Assembly (NCBI GenBank): GCA_943736015.1
Contig: OX031062.1
Location: 58,206,962 to 58,270,961, forward strand
From: Tridacna crocea
Taxonomy: Eukaryota; Mollusca; Bivalvia; Cardiida; Cardiidae
Length of the DNA: 64,000 nt
Reading direction: 5' to 3'
Part shown: positions 29,594-38,937 of the stretch, in pieces
Layout: every line of letters starts with the position of its first letter
Position numbering within the stretch: position 1 is the stretch's first letter
Translations under genes and position numbers: made by a program
The notes under the pieces: generated by a model
Database searches by the model: none
Seen by the model: only the letters and a program-made list of their open reading frames with translations
What the model was told of the DNA's origin: nothing

Positions 29594-29866
29594 AGGAACA
29601 TAATTACCTTTTTCCCTGATGATCTGTGTTGCCAAGCTAAAAGTCCAATGTATTTGAGTTTTTTTGTCACTGAAACTGTCAGCCACTTAGATTCAATTCC
29701 CAAGTATACTGTATACACTAAACTGAAGTGTTGATCTTGCACCATATTTTGTTGTCCCAAAGGAATTCGTCTCAAATGGTATATCTGTATCTTTCTTTCT
29801 ACAATCTTCACATACTAGACAGAATAAAAAGTAAGAAAAGGAGGGTCTAAATTATATTGTAGGATT

Positions 29867-29925
29867 ACTTCAAAAACCTCGTAACTACAGCTTGTTTCAA
29901 GCTGTAGTTACGAGGTTTTTGAAGT
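29867..29925. repeat. Perfect 59 bp palindrome, second copy
   Basis: 28 nt arms (ACTTCAAAAACCTCGTAACT...CAGCTTG) around TTT with no mismatch. A diverged relative lies at 6634-6692 with the loop AAA. Confidence 0.9.
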
Positions 29926-29949
29926 AAATTGACGATAAAGGAGAACACT

Positions 29950-30115
29950 TCAACTTTTACCAGAAGATAACAATATAGACTTGTAAATTTCGAAAGCATT
30001 TGCTACTGGCTTGTGAGATATGGTTGAAGAAAATATTGTGGGTAAGGGAAAATGCTTGATGTCATCATTTTCCCCTTTTCTGACAATGTTTTTAAAAGCT
30101 TTCATTACGCCTGTC
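29950..30115 (-). mobile_element. hp1 relic
   Basis: CTTTTACCAGAAGATAACAAT, GAAAGCATTTGCTACTGG and stem GAAAATGCTTGATGTCATCA. Confidence 0.5.
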
Positions 30116-30244
30116 ATTTAAACAGAATATTCTGCATTTTTGGGATAGGATGAAAGTTTGAAATGACTTCCTCTCTGTCTATTATTTACCTTGCAAGTAC
30201 AATATTTTTGTTTTCATTTTGAAAAGTTTGATATTAATAGTCTG

Positions 30245-30425
30245 TACCTCATGACAAATTATAGACTTGTCCAACCCCAAGGCATATGAAGAGGCCAAAT
30301 TAAATTTTTGACAGGGTTGTGGAAGTTGCTTTTGGCAGGCTAGAAAACATTGTGGGAAATGGAGAAAATGCTAGTGTCAGTTATTATTATTTTCTGCTTT
30401 CTCCACAATTTTCTCATGCCGGTAA
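30245..30425 (-). mobile_element. hp1 relic
   Basis: ACCTCATGACAAATTATAGAC; stem GTGGGAAATGGAGAAAATGC; right part degenerate. Confidence 0.55.
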
Positions 30426-30449
30426 TTTGATTTTCTTAAAGCTATGCCT

Positions 30450-30645
30450 GGCTGGCTAGCTCAGTGGTTAGTGTATTTGACTTGCGACCCGGAGGTTGTG
30501 GGTTCAATACCCAGTTATGGCAAACTTTCTTTCGGGGATTTTTAACCTCTCACCTGATGCATGTGAGAAAAGTAGCCACTGAGCTTTGGGAAGAAAGCTG
30601 TGTTTTAATCATGTAAGAAATGGCGTTAAACTCCAAATAAACATT
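30450..30645 (+). mobile_element. SINE, family B, short form
   Basis: Box A GGCTAGCTCAGTGGTTAG; box B GGGTTCAATACCC; body GGCAAACTTTCTTTCGGGG and GAGAAAAGTAGCCACTGAGC; tail GGCGTTAAACTCCAAATAAA. About 60 bp shorter than the copy at 27636. Confidence 0.75.
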
Positions 30646-30655
30646 CTCAAGGCTG

Positions 30656-30809
30656 TTAAACCGTTTACTTCACAATCTTGTCTTGTAATGAAAGAGAAGG
30701 CTTTCGAAAACATTGTGGGAAAAGGAGAAAATGCTGGTAACCAACATTTTCTCCTTTCCCCACAATGTTTTCTACCCTGAGACAGAAATTGGCATCTTCG
30801 CAACATTAA
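30656..30809 (+). mobile_element. hp1 MITE, right arm truncated
   Basis: TTAAACCGTTTACTTCACAAT; full palindrome; then GAGACAGAAATTGGCATC directly to the next TTAA. Confidence 0.75.
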
Positions 30810-30898
30810 CCCATTACCTCACAATCCCTACTTTTGATGCCCCTGAGAAAGAAGCCTTTAGAAAACATTGTGGGAAAAGGAGAAAATGCTGGTAAACA
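30806..30898 (+). mobile_element. hp1 MITE, left half only
   Basis: TTAACCCATTACCTCACAATC through GAGAAAATGCTGGTAAACAG, where it stops. Confidence 0.75.
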
Positions 30899-30934
30899 GG
30901 ATGTGGATATCACATTGAAAGTAACTGTTGTGAA

Positions 30935-31062
30935 CACAATTTTAGATTTATCCAATTTCAAAGCCTTTGCAGACGACAAACCAGTGTGACTTGGGTGTTA
31001 AAATTTGTTATTGAAAAGGTTGAAAAAGTTCGTAAGAGTGCCTTTTGAAGGGTAGGAAACAT
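30935..31062 (-). mobile_element. hp1 left half, cut at the hairpin by the next element
   Basis: AATTTTAGATTTATCCAATT, GCAGACGACAAACCAGTGTG and GAAGGGTAGGAAACATTG, then abruptly TA-CAGTCCGCG at 31063. Confidence 0.6.
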
Positions 31063-31261
31063 TGTACAGTCCGCGTCACGCAATTGAACCAAATTTCTCG
31101 CGTCCGTGGTGGAACGTGTTACGCAATCGCGAAATCTCGTCACGGCAGTTCGAAAAACTTCGTCGTGACAGCATTGTTTCCACGAGGACACACGGGGAAA
31201 TTTCGTCGCGATTCGTCACGGAATTTCGTCGCGTGCCGTCACGACAGAGGTAAATCAGGAC

Positions 31262-32463
31262 CTGGGATTAAGGTGGGATCGGTTATAAATCATATTTGCC
31301 GCGGCGTCGCGCGACAATTTCCTTACAGTTTTGCTTGCTAGTACAGTGCAGGTAGGAATTTGTTCTGAGTAAAAAAAAAAGAGAATCGTCTGAAGGAAAT
31401 AGGTTGTTTACACAACTTTACTGCTAAATGAGATTTACCCATGGTTACAAAGTACACACTAAGGCCAGAATTTTTTAATTAGTTGATTTACAAACCCGCA
31501 GACTGCAATTTTCCGAAAAACGGAAATAAATATAAGAAGGTTCTATAAAAAAAAATTAAGTTTTTTCGCCGACCCTGATCATTATTTGTTTCGTCAGAAA
31601 AATGTATTTAAAGCCAATATTCACCCAAACTTTTTAACTGGTACCTGTTTTGCCTCATGTAACCATCCGATACGAACATCAATAACATGCAGAAGCGGGG
31701 CTCACGCTGTCGATCGCCTCTTTTGCCAAAAGCAGTTTTCCTTTGACTAGCGAAAATAAATGGCAAAAGGATTATTTATTGGCAATTTCTTCAGTTTTTT
31801 TTGTCTCAATTCACGTGATAAGTGGAGAAATACTGAAGCAGGAAAGATGGTACAGGGCGAAAAGGTTATCTTGAATGGCTCAACTTTGCCTCAAGCTCAC
31901 ACGGCGAAAAAACTTCGCCTTAAGGACAGTCCCGACCTTGCTTATTCTCATGAAATTTTGGCAATCTATGACAAAGGATGACAAGTTATCCCTTATTAAC
32001 TTTATCAATTTGCGCAAGACACCAGATTGTTATGATCCTTACCTGTCACTAATTTACTAAATCCACCTCTTTATCCCAAGAATTTTTTTTCCCACGGGTA
32101 AAGCATATTGATTTAAATTACGTCAGCCGATCGATCGGTACTGATTCTCAAAACACGAAATCATAAAAATAAACTTGAATTACCACTTCTTACAGCTTAC
32201 AAATTTATTTTTTAAATAAAACTTTATTTACAATGATGGATGATTAGATGGTAAACTGAAGGATTAGAAAAATCTTGAGGACAATCAATTGCCTTCCTCA
32301 CGCAGGCAGGTCAAGCAAAATCTGTTGTGTAGTGTTCTATTTTTAGAATACTCTATACCTTTTCTTTACCAGTCTGGACATTATTTGCAATCTGATGAGA
32401 AATATTACAGTTTGGAGTCAAGTGTAACTCTGGTATTTTTATGAAGGGAGTTCAATCTGCTAA
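31262..32463. other. Unassigned interior with one weak ORF
   Basis: An ORF at 31760-31981 (+) encodes 73 residues. The part from DKWRNTEAGKMVQGEKVI onward looks coding-like and follows a possible acceptor (CACGTGATAAG), ending in a stop at 31981. No start, donor or homology support. Confidence 0.3.
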
Positions 32464-32465
32464 AA

Positions 32466-32686
32466 TTATCTCATTACCAAACGACAAATACTCAGACTGG
32501 TCCAAATTGAAAGCATTTGCAGACGACACATTAAGTGTGAATGAAAAATAGAAATTTGTTTTTGGAAGGGTGGAAACTATTGTGGGAAAAGGAGAAAATG
32601 TTGTTTACCAGTGATTCCTTTTATAACAGTGTTTTCAAAAGGCTTCGTAAAATGGGCTGTTAAAAGTCTGGATTATGTCGCATCGA
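32466..32686 (-). mobile_element. hp1 MITE, decayed right stem
   Basis: TTATCTCATTACCAAACGAC; GAAAGCATTTGCAGACGACA; stem GAGAAAATGTTGTTTACCAG with its right arm partly lost. Confidence 0.75.
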
Positions 32687-32808
32687 CAGCCTTGGTCTTT
32701 AAGCGCGCAGTTAAAGAGAAACAATTATGCAAAGTGCAAACAACATACATGTACATGTTCAACAACATTAGACAAACATGATAAATGAGGAATGAATAAA
32801 AAAAAAAC

Positions 32809-32822
32809 ACACACACACACAC
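32809..32822. repeat. (AC)n run
   Basis: Short ACACAC run after an A-run. Confidence 0.8.
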
Positions 32823-32825
32823 AAA

Positions 32826-33020
32826 TTAACCCTGTCCCAAGCAACAAATTTTAGACTCTTCCAAAAAGAAAGAGTTCGCAGACGACAATTGTAAATTTGA
32901 CGAAAATGACAGAAAGTTCTCCAAATGGTTGTTATGAGCAGTTTCTCCTTTTTCCGCATTCTTTCAAAAGACCTGTACTGTGAACACGTAAAAACCACGG
33001 TTTGTATGGAAAAGTGATAA
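32826..33020 (-). mobile_element. hp4 TTAA MITE, decayed
   Basis: TTAACCCTGTCCCAAGCAAC, CTCTTCCAAAAAGAAAGAG, TTCGCAGACGACAATTG; the stem is reduced to GTTATGAGCAGTTTCTCC. Confidence 0.65.
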
Positions 33021-33208
33021 TGCCCCTTTTTTATCCAGTCAGACTATCAACCAGGATTCAGCGCAACTGAGGGAGTTGGTTTGGAGCAAAACCTTCTTCA
33101 GGTTGTACAAGCGCAGAATGATGTTGGACGCTAGAGATGATCGGTGAACACGCTGTGGATTTTGTTGGCAATTGTGTCCTTGATTTCGAAGTTAGTGGGG
33201 TGTCATTA

Positions 33209-33412
33209 TTAACATAATGATACAGATGTGCTGTGAGGCGGACTCTGGCTAACTAGCGAATGACTTGATGTTAGGGCATCTGCATCAGTTCTATTGCATT
33301 CTTCAACAGGTGCTGAAGAAAAGTTAGAGGGTTGTTTTTGTCCTTCTGCTCTAGTAACGGATTGTTTTGGAGACACTACCCGGATGACTTTGGCTTTTTT
33401 GGTACCAGCCTT
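33209..33412 (-). CDS. Terminal coding exon of minus-strand gene
   Basis: On the minus strand, an acceptor after a T-rich stretch (CATACTTTCAG) opens 67 codons and a TAA stop. The product begins KAGTKKAKVIRVVSPKQSVT and ends near PPHSTSVSLC. It starts basic, then is Ser/Thr-rich and probably disordered. Phase 0 matches the donor at 33964. It has no ATG. In the +1 frame a second open stretch (VNNDTPLTSKSRTQLPTKST..., stop at 33058-33060) overlaps its end, so a frameshift or alternative end is possible. Confidence 0.5.
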   Translation of the reverse strand, partial: KAGTKKAKVIRVVSPKQSVTRAEGQKQPSNFSSAPVEECNRTDADALTSSHSLVSQSPPHSTSVSLC

Positions 33413-33963
33413 CTGAAAGTATGATTTTTTTTCGTTTCAAACATATGAACTAAGAAAACTGAAAGTGTTTGCCTTACAAAATCACAACGGTATGTATACC
33501 CTATCTGCAATGTGATACAACCTTTACCATGCTTCCAACATTAAAATCCTACATGTCGCTGTGATTTGGTGAAAGGCCAACACTCACATGTTAATCATGA
33601 CATGAATTGTGCAGTGTACGATAATGAGCCATAATGGCCCAGACAAAAATTCAAAGTGGGTATGTGAGTGAAAAATTTTAAATACTAGGTGTAGCAGAGT
33701 TATTGCTTTTGTGCACTGCACTTTTCCATAATGTACATGTACTCAATCTGTGTATGACGTTAACAGTTTATAATTTGGAATAAATGACCCACACAAACAA
33801 TGAAAACGGACGGGACGTGCCTAATAGACTATTTTGTGAAAGGTCCGCTGGAAAAAGCATCCACTACTTTGATATGGAAATAGAGACAAATGAAGTAATA
33901 AGAAGTAAAGTAGAGATTTTAAGCCTTTTGTGAGAAACATTCATAAATGGGAAATTTTCTTAC

Positions 33964-34146
33964 CTGTTGTGGTTGTGTCCTTTCGAGAGTTGACGATGAC
34001 TTGATACTGATGCTGCCTGACAGATTGATTTTTTGTTCCTTCATCTCACCTTCTGTACCCGAATCAAGAACATTAGCTGTGGCGATCTCCTTTGCTCTAC
34101 CCCACTTTACTTTGTATGATTTCCGTCCGTCTGTTCGTCTGTCTGT
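33964..34146 (-). CDS. Internal coding exon of minus-strand gene
   Basis: 183 nt ending in a consensus donor CAACAG|GTAAG, phase 0. The codons read ...DGRKSYKVKWGRAKEIATAN, VLDSGTEGEMKEQKINLSGS and on to ERTQPQQ. The KYKVKW..A..ATANVL..G stretch resembles small beta-barrel (Tudor/chromo-like) segments, but this is only an impression. The acceptor end is uncertain: it lies in a short duplicated CTGTCTGTC tract; ATTAGTAG is the option that preserves frame from the ATG exon. Confidence 0.5.
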
Positions 34147-34510
34147 CTACTAATTAAAGGCCATACATGTACATGCTACGGAAAGAGCAGAAAGTACTCG
34201 TCACGAGCAATTTCCACGCAATGTTTTCAAATGTCTTGTAATGCACAGACACCTGAAAATAAGGGTTTGTTTGGAAAAGGGTAAATTTCTCTTTTTTCCA
34301 TTTATATCCATGTATCTTGCTCCTTTACCGTCTGTCTGTTCATCTGTCTGTCTACTAATTAAAGGCCATACATGCTGCGGAAAAAGCAGAAATTACTCGT
34401 CACTAGCAATTTCTCCTTTTTCACCCAGTGTTTTCAAATGTCTTGTAATACAGATACGTTAAAAACAGGGTTTGTTCGGAAAAGGGTTTATTTCTCTATT
34501 TCCATTTCTA
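34125..34510. repeat. Tandem duplication of about 205 bp carrying hp4 copies
   Basis: TCTGTCTACTAATTAAAGGCC occurs at 34140 and 34342, each followed by an hp4 remnant (CTCGTCACGAGCAATTTCC / CTCGTCACTAGCAATTTCTC) and TTTGTTTGGAAAAGGG-type ends. Confidence 0.65.
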
Positions 34511-34679
34511 TCCATATCAACTTCTATAAAACAAGGGACTTTCAGGGAAATGGGTAATTTCTCTCAAAAGGGCTTGTTCAAAAAGGGGTTAATTTCTCTC
34601 GCTCCATGTATTTACATGTATCTCTCTCATCGTCTCTCTATCTTCTAATGAAAGGCTATTCATGCTGGTAGAATAGTCC

Positions 34680-34930
34680 TACTTTCTCCTTATCCTAATT
34701 CAACTATCATCTAACAAGATTAAGTAACCTTATTCGATCGATATTAAGAATCATGGTCAGCACAACGAGCAAATTCTCCTTTTCCCTGGAGTGTTTTCAA
34801 AAGACTGAAAATGGCGGAACTTTCTCCAAAAGGACTGTGGCTAAGGGAGATATTGCTTGTTACGAGCAATTTCTCCTTTTCCCTCAATGTTTTCATTAAA
34901 GGAAAGTGAAGGTTGTTGGGAAATGGTTGG
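34680..34930. mobile_element. hp4 fragments
   Basis: Remnants near 34765-34805 (AGCAAATTCTCCTTTTCCC) and 34830-34900 (TTGCTTGTTACGAGCAATTT, TCTCCTTTTCCCTCAATG). Confidence 0.55.
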
Positions 34931-34954
34931 TCATTGGGTTTATTTATAGTATGT

Positions 34955-35245
34955 TGTGTAGTGCCGTTTCAACAGTATTTCAGTAATATCGCTGCTGCCA
35001 GTTCACCTATCCATGCGTTCCTAGAGGTTTTTAAACCAGTACTCCGCACCATATTCTTTCCAAGCTACTGGCTGCTTTCCCACATAACCATTGTCGAAAC
35101 AACAGATAGCAGTGCGAGAGGATTGAATCCTGTTGCAATGAGTATCATCAAAACTCGGAAAGAATATTGGCCGAGCCGGGGATCGATCAGTGTACGTAAG
35201 AGTTCGATTCTTCAGTGCGGGCACGACCGCGTCGTGTACTGAATG
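34955..35245 (-). mobile_element. SINE, family A, reverse orientation
   Basis: On the minus strand: a tRNA-like head near 35200, GATCCCCGGCTCGGCCAATA, and body GCAGCCAGTAGCTTGGAAAG, ending toward ACGCATGGATAGGTGAACTG. Confidence 0.65.
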
Positions 35246-35650
35246 AAGAAATCGGAAAGAGCTCGCACGTAAGTCGTGTCCCCAAGGCGATATTTCATAA
35301 GTCCGGGCACGGCCGTCGGGCACCCAACAAGTTTTTCTTCATTGAATACACGACAGTCGGCCTCGCAGTACGAATTTTCTTGAGTGCGTATACACAACTG
35401 TCAGGTAAATAGTCACTTTGTTTAAAATATTTGTTATTAGTAAGTGTGACAACTACGATGTACATGTGGCCTCGCGGAATATTCTTCTTACAAGCCAATC
35501 TGAAAAGTAAATTTATTCGACATTAAAAGTAATGCAATTAATGATATAAACTTAGAGATCTAGGGACATTTTTCAATGAACTGATGAAGAAGAAAAAGAT
35601 GAAGAAAACTTTTTCGGTACACTAATCATTGGTTTAACCCATTCGCTACT
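35246..35650. other. Unassigned DNA
   Basis: Overlapping ORFs on both strands at 35215-35498 give no consistent coding signal. GCGGGCACGACCG and CCGGGCACGGCCG at 35218 and 35304 may be a short duplication. Confidence 0.35.
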
Positions 35651-35934
35651 TACATCTGTCAAGACTCCTTGACGATAAAATGGTCGCGACGGTTCGTCAC
35701 GGATAAGAAGGTACTGCCAGAAAAATCCCTACAGCTAATAAAAAATCCAATTTGTTCTTCGTCGCGTGTCGTGATGAGATTTCGTCGCGCGGCGTCGCGA
35801 AATATCGTCACGGTAAATGGCCGTCCTCGCTGGCCGTGACGATGCTTTCAGCTGTCCTCGCTAACGGCCGTCGTCACGGACCGCGAAAATTGGTTCAATT
35901 GCGTGACGCGGACTGTATCTGTTTTACCATTAAA

Positions 35935-36039
35935 CAGGCTTTGGACAACGTTGCCGGAATGAGAGAAACTGATGATAACCTACACTTTCTCCTTTTCCCC
36001 CAACATATTCTTCCTTTTAAAAACTTACGACAAAATTAA
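35935..36039 (+). mobile_element. hp1 relic
   Basis: AGGCTTTGGACAACGTTGCC and CACTTTCTCCTTTTCCCCC are a decayed stem; shares TTAA 36036 with the next copy. Confidence 0.45.
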
Positions 36040-36257
36040 CCCTTTGCCGAATAATCCCTATGACCCTGAGAAAGAAGTCTTTTGAAAACATTGAGGGAAA
36101 AGGAGAAAATGCTGGTTACCAGGATTTTCTCCTTTTCCCACAATATTTCCCACCCATCCAAAAAACAAATTTCAGTTTTTGAGTCACATTAATTTTGTTG
36201 TCTGCAAATGCTTTCAATTTGGATTAGTCTAAAATTTTATCGTTTGATAAAGAGTTA
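36036..36257 (+). mobile_element. hp1 TTAA MITE
   Basis: TTAACCCTTTGCCGAATAATC to TATCGTTTGATAAAGAGTTAA. Base of stem ATTGAGGGAAAAGG. With its left flank (AAACTTACGACAAAATTAA) it duplicates the arrangement at 37480-37716. Confidence 0.85.
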
Positions 36258-37018
36258 AGCAATACTTATATAATTTGTTTTGTTACCTGAAAATGCTTTC
36301 AATTTGGACCAGTTTCAACCCCTATTATGCTAAATAAGTGAAATGAAACCTTCAACCTGGCAATAAAATCCATAGTTTTGCTATTTTAAAGTCCATTTTT
36401 GTGGTATTTGTCAAAGACAGTACCACTATGAGTTCAAGATTGAAATTTTGTTAACCATGTATCTTATTTTGTGCAAAGCTGAAGGAAATAAACCCAGTCA
36501 AACTTATATTTTCCTCAGGCAAATGAGTTTTTCGGTGGCACACAGATATGTAATTTGAAATGGCATTTTAAAATACACTGGGCGAGGCCATCGATCATTG
36601 AGATACTTATTTATGATTGAAAATAGCTTCTCTCGCTCATAGCCTTTTATTGGCACAATGAGACAAATTTGCCTACTTACCCTGGGCTTTTTCGTTCCAA
36701 ATCCAATTCTTTCCATGGCTTGTTCGTCCTATGATTGCGCGCTACTCCATTTGATTGCTCATGAATATTTATAGATCAAAGTAATTGATTGTAATGTTGG
36801 AAATTAAATGTAAAAGGCTAAAGATATTTCAATATTATAGTTTTAAGGTACATGAGTACTCTCCCTTCTACGGAAAAGGTATTCATTTGCTTTTATGCCA
36901 ATATTTGAACAATATGTTTCTTTCTCTTTCAAACTATTGATTCCACGCAATGGGTTTCCTTGACAAATACCACTTCAGCGTTCTCAACGCTTTGATTTTT
37001 TTGGGGAAAATATTTTCT
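36258..37018. other. Low-repeat stretch around the ATG exon
   Basis: Apart from the exon at 36681-36716 and an hp1 right-arm scrap at 36285-36315 (GAAAATGCTTTCAATTTGGA), nothing is recognised. Confidence 0.4.
36681..36716 (-). CDS. Candidate first coding exon, minus-strand gene
   Basis: GCCATGG gives a good initiation context, followed by MERIGFGTKKPR and a consensus donor CCAGG|GTAAGT in phase 0. That fits the phase 0 entry of 33964-34146, about 2.5 kb downstream. The predicted start of the joined protein is basic. The intron would contain the right TIR at 35922, a SINE and several MITE pieces. Linkage to the other two exons is inferred from phase, spacing and strand. Confidence 0.4.
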
Positions 37019-37019
37019 T

Positions 37020-37120
37020 ATCAGGCAGGGTACTGATGCCACATCAGACTGCAAATTCCATGCAGTCTGGTCTTGATCTATCCTGATGGCCAGAGAACCT
37101 TGAGTCATGCATAGCAGTTT
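37020..37120 (+). mobile_element. hp2 fragment
   Basis: CATCAGACTGCAAATTCCATGCAGTCTGG hairpin (shortened) and right flank TTGAGTCATGCATAGCAG ending at TTTAA 37118. Confidence 0.6.
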
Positions 37121-37347
37121 AACTCTTTACCAAACGACAAAATTGTAGACTGGTCCAAATTGAAAGCACTTGCCGACAACAAATTATATAGAACTCAAAA
37201 ATTGAAATTTGTTTCCAGCAGGGTAGGAAATATTGTGGGTAAAGGAGAAAATGCTGGTTACCAGCATTTTCTCCTTTTCCCACAATGTTTTCAAAAGGGT
37301 TCTATCTCAGGGTTGTTAAAAGTCAGGATTGTGTGGTAAAGAGTTAA
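37119..37347 (-). mobile_element. hp1 TTAA MITE, chain member 1
   Basis: TTAACTCTTTACCAAACGAC to GATTGTGTGGTAAAGAGTTAA. Stem nearly perfect (GTGGGTAAAGGAG on one side). Confidence 0.85.
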
Positions 37348-37497
37348 CCCATTACCACACAATCCCTACTTTTGACAACCCTGAGAAAGAAGCCTTTAGA
37401 AAACATTGTGGGAAAAGGAGAAAATGCTGTTAACCAGCATTTTCTCCTTTTCCCACAAGGTTTTCTACCAGATGGAAAAAACTTATGACAAAATTAA
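37344..37497 (+). mobile_element. hp1 MITE, chain member 2, right arm truncated
   Basis: TTAACCCATTACCACACAATC; hairpin tip CTGTTAACCAG; after ACCAGATGGAAAAAACTTAT it meets TTAA 37494. Confidence 0.8.
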
Positions 37498-37716
37498 CCC
37501 TTTGCCGAACACTCCCTACGACCCCGAGAAGGAAGCCTTTTGAAAACATTGAGGGAAAAGGAGAAAATGCTGGTTACCAGCATTTTCTCCTTTTTCCCAC
37601 AATGTTTTCTACCAGTCCCAAAACAAATTTCCATTTTTCAGTCACATTCACTTTGTTGTAAGCAACTGGTTTCAATTTGGACTAGTCTAAACTTTTGTCG
37701 TTTGGCAAAAAGTTAA
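37494..37716 (+). mobile_element. hp1 TTAA MITE, chain member 3
   Basis: TTAACCCTTTGCCGAACACTC to GTCGTTTGGCAAAAAGTTAA; centre GGTTACC. Confidence 0.85.
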
Positions 37717-37719
37717 GGG

Positions 37720-38446
37720 TTGAATTTTGTTATCTGATTTTATAATCCCAAAAGTATCAGACGATATGGATCAAATTACTGCAAACCATTATATTCACAA
37801 TACATAATACTGACTCATGAAGAGAGAGAGAGTTGAGAAAACAGAGAGGCAAATGGAGAAATCACATTATGCTTACCTATCATTTCATAACACCTTCTGT
37901 GAAAGATTCATGGAAAGATAATATTGTTTACTTTATGCTTGTGGAGTTAGTGAAACACACAGAACATTCTCCCACAATTTGAGAGCAGTGGATGGATGAC
38001 TACATCATGAAGCAAGACAGATATGTGAAAAAGTGTTAACAAGTGTTATTCTAAACCATTTCATGTAGCTGTTTCTGTACAAAATAATTGTGCTTTTACT
38101 CTGAAAATAAAATTGTTGGACAAGCTGAAAACAATATTGGTGGACATTTAAAGAAAAAACACAAGAAAATGGGAGTAAGTAAACCAATATCATCAAAATA
38201 CAAATACAAGAAGCTGCAAAACGGTAAATACAGTTAATATATTCTAATTTTGTGAAGATTTTATAGTCTCATGTAGTTTTCTTTTTTTTATTTTTAGTTT
38301 TATTTATATCATCAAAATGCAATATGGTATATAGCATACAATAAGGAAGCTGCAATATGGTAAATATACTTATTAAATTCTAACTGTTGAATATTATATA
38401 TTTTCATCACATATATTTTTCATTTTACTTGTTCATTCTTTTTACT
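37720..38446. other. Unassigned AT-rich DNA
   Basis: Short GAGAGAGAG run at 37818. CATCAAAATACAAATACAAG / CATCAAAATGCAATATGGTA (38192, 38308) is a weak local repeat. No supported gene. Confidence 0.4.
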
Positions 38447-38889
38447 CTTTATCATGCAGTTTTGAGTTTTAATGACCAAGAATTCTATTGAAAACATTGT
38501 GGAAAAGGAGAAAATGCTGGTTAACTCATTACCACATGACAAAATTTTAGGCTTGTTCAAATTGAAAGCATTTGCAGACAACAAAATAAAGGTGACTAAA
38601 AATTTGAAATTTGTGTAGTGAAGGGTAGAAAACGTGGTGGGAAAAGGAGAAAATGCTGGTTACCAGCATTTCCTCCTTTTCCCACTATGTTTTCTAAAGG
38701 CTTCTTTCTCAGGGGTGCCAAAAGAAGGGATTGTGTGGTAATGGGTTAAACCAGCATTTTCTCCTTTTCCAATGATGGTTTTTACCCTATTATAGAATTT
38801 ATGCTCATTTGTAGCAATCTCACATTTGTTGTCTGTAGATGTTTTGAATGTGGTAAAATCTAAAATTTGTTGTTTTTGAAAGTGTTAAG
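38447..38889 (+). mobile_element. hp1 copy split at its palindrome centre
   Basis: Left half 38447-38522 ends GAGAAAATGCTGG. The right half resumes at 38750 with ACCAGCATTTTCTCCTTTTC and runs to TTTGAAAGTGTTAA. The interruption is the complete hp1 copy 38521-38749. Confidence 0.8.
38521..38749 (-). mobile_element. hp1 TTAA MITE nested in hp1
   Basis: TTAACTCATTACCACATGAC to GATTGTGTGGTAATGGGTTAA; palindrome with two mismatches (GTGGTGGGAAAAGG, TTTCCTCCTTTTCCC). Confidence 0.9.
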
Positions 38890-38937
38890 CAATCTAATAG
38901 GGACAGAAAAAATGTACAAAAAGTAGGATTTGCTTGT

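Larger units (their letters stand above)
31063..35922. mobile_element. Possible 4.86 kb Tc1/mariner-style TIR element
   Basis: The left end TA-CAGTCCGCGTCACGCAATTG (31063) and right end CAATTGCGTGACGCGGACTG-TA (to 35922) are inverted copies over about 45 bp. Each is followed inward by 150-200 bp dense in CGTCACG/CGTGACG and CGTCGCG. TA flanks and CAGT starts are the Tc1/mariner pattern. No transposase ORF is seen; the interior holds MITEs, a SINE and two exons of a minus-strand gene. The ends could also be two independent insertions in opposite orientation. Confidence 0.5.

Noticed and set aside
31045-31341. 98-residue plus ORF, Arg-rich
   Set aside because: It lies entirely in the CGTCACG-rich subterminal repeat of the TIR element and reads the motif in frame.
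37877-37930. Minus-strand microexon between TTTCACAG and GTAAGC
   Set aside because: Both in-frame continuations carry stops within 20 nt and no partner exon of matching phase was found; at best a 5' UTR exon.
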